Below are positions 3,723-5,739 of a stretch of DNA of 5,739 nt, piece by piece. The notes beneath the pieces were generated by a model. The model worked only from the letters and a program-made list of their open reading frames with translations, had not been told where the DNA came from and searched no databases. This DNA comes from an uncultured Cytophagaceae bacterium (GTDB lineage: Bacteria; Bacteroidota; Bacteroidia; Cytophagales; Spirosomataceae). The DNA lies in assembly GCA_903960725.1 (NCBI GenBank), contig CAJCBY010000402.1, positions 1 to 5,739 of the forward strand, in the 5' to 3' direction. A program made the translations under genes and the position numbers. Each line of letters starts with the position of its first letter. Positions within the stretch are counted from its first letter, which is position 1.

Positions 3723-5739
3723 GTTCGAAGATCTATCTAAGTACACATAATTGCCTAGGTTTGGCCTAGCTCCAAAGAAGTCGAGGATGTAATAATACGT
3801 TCCATCCGGCAACTGTTTATCGGTCGCCATCGCCCCAAAAGCATTGTCTGTCTGGCCTGACCAGTTGTTTTGGTAATTCCCAGTCGAGAATACGATGTTA
3901 CCCCAACGGTTGTAAATCGTCAAGCGGTTTTCGATATTCAAGGCCGGCAATCCGCGGAAAATGAGCGTATCATTTTTACCGTCGCCGTTAGGCGTGATGG
4001 CTTGTGGCGCAATCATCTCAGGCATTGGAACTACCGTAATGTGCAAGGTAGCTTGGGTACACATGCCGTCCGCGCTGCACACCGAGTAAATGATGTCAAC
4101 TGGCCCTACATACCCTTCCGCAGGCGTGAATGTGTACGCACCTGAAGGGCTTAAGCTAAAGCTTCCCTTCGCTGGATCTACGTTCGAGATTAGCGTTGCA
4201 GTCAAGGCGCTACCCGTCGAGCTCTTGTCGTTTCCTAACACATTTCCGCTCACTGCTCCACCCTGAGAGATGGCGTAGTCATCTGAAGCAAGCACGTTTT
4301 TCGATGCGACAGCGCCCACCGTGTAGTACACTTTCGCGGTCTTGCAAAGCGCTGGCTTACTGTTATCGCAAATCGTGTATGTTAACACGTCTATTCCCAC
4401 AAATCCTGGCGCTGGCGTGTAGGTAATGGTTCCGTCCGCATTGACTTTCGCGGTTCCATTGAGCGGAGAATTGGTAATGGCCAAAGTACTAATCACCAGC
4501 ACGCCTCCTAAATTCGCCGCCCGGTCATTCGCTAACACATTTGTCGTTACAGGGGATCCCGCAGCTACAGAAACCACATCCGCATTTGCAATCGGTGCAT
4601 TGTTAATCGCCTTCGGATCGCTCACCGTAATCACGAGAGGAACGAGAGGGCAATTCGTTTGTTCTTTGGCACAAACAGGAACTAAATATTCATACGTTCC
4701 CGGCGTGTTCGAACTGAAAATATAAGTTCCATCTGGATTCACCCGAATACTCGCACCGCTAATCGAAGCAGGCTGGCCATAAGTCGATCCCGCTGGCACC
4801 ACGTCATTCGTCGCCACACTTCCATTCACCGGAATGTCTAACAGAGTCGCGTTAAAATCAGGATTCATGACTGGCGCCGGATTCACAACTAAATGAAGCG
4901 TTGCTTTCGCACACACATTGCTCGCAGAACATACCGTGTAAACCACATCCACCGGACCCGAGAAGCCTGGGGCAGGCGTAAATACATAGGTTCCATCGGA
5001 CTTAAATGCGAGCGTTCCTTCCGCCGCTGAAACGCCTGAAACAATCGTAGCGGTTAAGGTTTCGCCTGCTGTATTTCCATCATTCGCTAAGACAGATCCC
5101 CTTACCTGAGAACCGGCTGTTGTTCTGTTATAATCGTCCGTTGCAAAGGTCTTCGCAGGCTCAATAACTGGTTGAACGGTGTAGACTACTTTCGCCGTTG
5201 AGCAAAGAGCCGGCGTCGAATTATCACAAATTCGATACGTGATTTCGTCGACCCCGGTGAAGCCGGCTTTTGGCGTATACGTAATCGTTCCGTCCGGATT
5301 CACTACCGCTGTTCCGTTTGCCCCATTAGTTACAATCGTTAAGCTGGCTGGGTTCAGAACAGCCGCAGGGTTCGATGCTTTATCATTTGCTAACACATTC
5401 GTAATCACCGAGGCACCGGCATTTACCGTCGCTAAATCCGTGTTCGCGATTGGACTATTGCTATCTTTTAACGGATCGCTCACCGTAATCACGAGTGGAA
5501 CAGTTGGGCAGTTCGTTGTTTGGCCTGCTGGACAAGCTGGAACTAGATACATGTAAACACCCGGAATCGTCGCCGTGAAAGTATACGTTCCATTCGCATT
5601 CACCGTAATCGTCGCACCCATTTGTTGCCCTGGCTGACCATAAGTCGCCCCTGGTGCATCATTCGTCGATACATTACCGCTTACCGGCACATTGATATTC
5701 GTCGCATCGATGTCAGGATTTGTAGTAGGTGCCGTGTAA
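3720..5739 (-). CDS. Large repetitive T9SS-secreted surface protein, type B sorting domain, 5' partial
   Basis: The frame is open to the right edge, so the N-terminus is missing; 672 residues are visible. A GTG at 5690 could be read as a start, but coding sequence matching the second repeat (NPDIDATNIN versus NPDFNATLLD) continues upstream of it. The visible part holds two copies of a three-domain module (A-B-C, about 285 residues each), all domains resembling bacterial Ig-like/cadherin-like Big_9 domains with a V-x-x-N-D motif and a DGTYxFTP-like strand. Residues about 573-672 are a gliding-motility-associated C-terminal domain: ITPNGDGKND, LTIYNRWGNIVF, NNWSG, LPDGTYYYILD, and a final GNYVYLDRSSN. 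Family knowledge: this domain is a T9SS signal (type B). The protein is thus probably exported to the cell surface or medium as an adhesin or structural filament. No enzymatic domain is visible. It heads the coupled operon with PorP/SprF and OmpA-like genes. The Thr/Ala/Pro/Asn-rich composition is typical of such proteins. Confidence 0.93.
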   Translation of the reverse strand, partial: YTAPTTNPDIDATNINVPVSGNVSTNDAPGATYGQPGQQMGATITVNANGTYTFTATIPGVYMYLVPACPAGQTTNCPTVPLVITVSDPLKDSNSPIANTDLATVNAGASVITNVLANDKASNPAAVLNPASLTIVTNGANGTAVVNPDGTITYTPKAGFTGVDEITYRICDNSTPALCSTAKVVYTVQPVIEPAKTFATDDYNRTTAGSQVRGSVLANDGNTAGETLTATIVSGVSAAEGTLAFKSDGTYVFTPAPGFSGPVDVVYTVCSASNVCAKATLHLVVNPAPVMNPDFNATLLDIPVNGSVATNDVVPAGSTYGQPASISGASIRVNPDGTYIFSSNTPGTYEYLVPVCAKEQTNCPLVPLVITVSDPKAINNAPIANADVVSVAAGSPVTTNVLANDRAANLGGVLVISTLAITNSPLNGTAKVNADGTITYTPAPGFVGIDVLTYTICDNSKPALCKTAKVYYTVGAVASKNVLASDDYAISQGGAVSGNVLGNDKSSTGSALTATLISNVDPAKGSFSLSPSGAYTFTPAEGYVGPVDIIYSVCSADGMCTQATLHITVVPMPEMIAPQAITPNGDGKNDTLIFRGLPALNIENRLTIYNRWGNIVFSTGNYQNNWSGQTDNAFGAMATDKQLPDGTYYYILDFFGARPNLGNYVYLDRSSN
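3723..4022 (-). other. Type B (gliding-motility-associated) C-terminal sorting domain
   Basis: This segment encodes the last 100 residues of the repeat protein. It starts with a short MPEMIAPQAITPNGDG lead-in, has the NRWGNIVFSTGNYQNNWSG core and the LPDGTYYYILDFFG strand pair, and ends with YVYLDR plus three residues. The order and spacing match the conserved T9SS CHU_C-type domain. The final arginine-containing strand is where such domains normally end, so the gene is not truncated at its 3' end. Confidence 0.9.
4032..4871 (-). repeat. Three-domain module copy 2 (A2-B2-C2) of the repeat protein
   Basis: A2 (4617-4871) runs from VMNPDFNATLLDIPVNG to VITVSD. B2 (4317-4604) runs from NNAPIANADVVSV to VYYTV. 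C2 (4032-4295) runs from VLASDDYAISQGG to LHITV. Corresponding residues in copy 1 lie 285-286 codons upstream. Each domain keeps its cysteine pair: C-x6-C in A2, C-x7-C in B2, C-x5-C in C2. Confidence 0.88.
4884..5738 (-). repeat. Three-domain module copy 1 (A1-B1-C1) of the repeat protein
   Basis: A1 (about 5475-5720) runs from TNPDIDATNINVPVSG to VITVSD. B1 (5175-5459) runs from NSPIANTDLATV to VVYTV. C1 (4884-5153) runs from KTFATDDYNRTT to LHLVV. Copy 1 resembles copy 2 at DNA level in patches; for example 24 bases at 5472-5495 match 4614-4637. The linker preceding A1 (YTAPT) continues off the edge, so more modules may exist upstream. Confidence 0.85.

Noticed and set aside
3870..5556. 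Several plus-strand ORFs opposite the repeat protein
   Set aside because: They are antisense shadows of a strongly supported domain-repeat coding frame and show no recognisable domains.
5688..5690. GTG at 5690 as the start of the repeat protein
   Set aside because: The upstream in-frame residues match the start of the second A domain, and there is no signal peptide at this point.

Overview
The window looks like the chromosome of a Bacteroidota bacterium, probably of the Cytophagales/Flavobacteriales type. The main evidence is a type IX secretion (T9SS) gene set: a protein ending in a gliding-motility-associated C-terminal (type B sorting) domain, a PorP/SprF-family protein and an OmpA-family protein. 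Start codons without Shine-Dalgarno sequences fit the same phylum. I cannot name a genus from the sequence.

Layout, left to right. Positions 1-915 (+) hold the 3' part of a Fic-domain AMP-transferase-type gene with a C-terminal winged helix; its start lies off the left edge. Positions 916-1267 are non-coding: a CAAAG-rich stretch, then a striking array (979-1212) of 12 small perfect or near-perfect hairpins separated by an invariant GACTAA, then a minus-strand intrinsic terminator (1217-1248). Positions 1268-1525 (-) hold a small gene of unknown function. Positions 1616 to the right edge (-) hold a tightly packed operon, transcribed right to left: a large repetitive surface protein (5' end off the right edge), a PorP/SprF-like outer-membrane protein, and an OmpA-like protein with TSP3 calcium-binding repeats. 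Both junctions in this operon are TAATG, where stop and start codons share one base.

How the genes work together (inference from the families): the large repeat protein would be exported across the outer membrane by the T9SS through its C-terminal signal. The PorP/SprF protein is the usual partner that helps export or anchor such type B cargo. The OmpA-like protein would tie the outer-membrane assembly to peptidoglycan. The Fic gene converges on this operon and is functionally unrelated as far as can be seen; the hairpin array lies in the convergent gap.

The least explained element is the hairpin array. Stem sequences differ between units but base-pairing is kept, every loop is three bases closed by a C-G pair, and a strictly conserved hexamer separates units. 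The adhesin, with two copies of a three-domain module and a cysteine pair in every domain, is the second point of interest.
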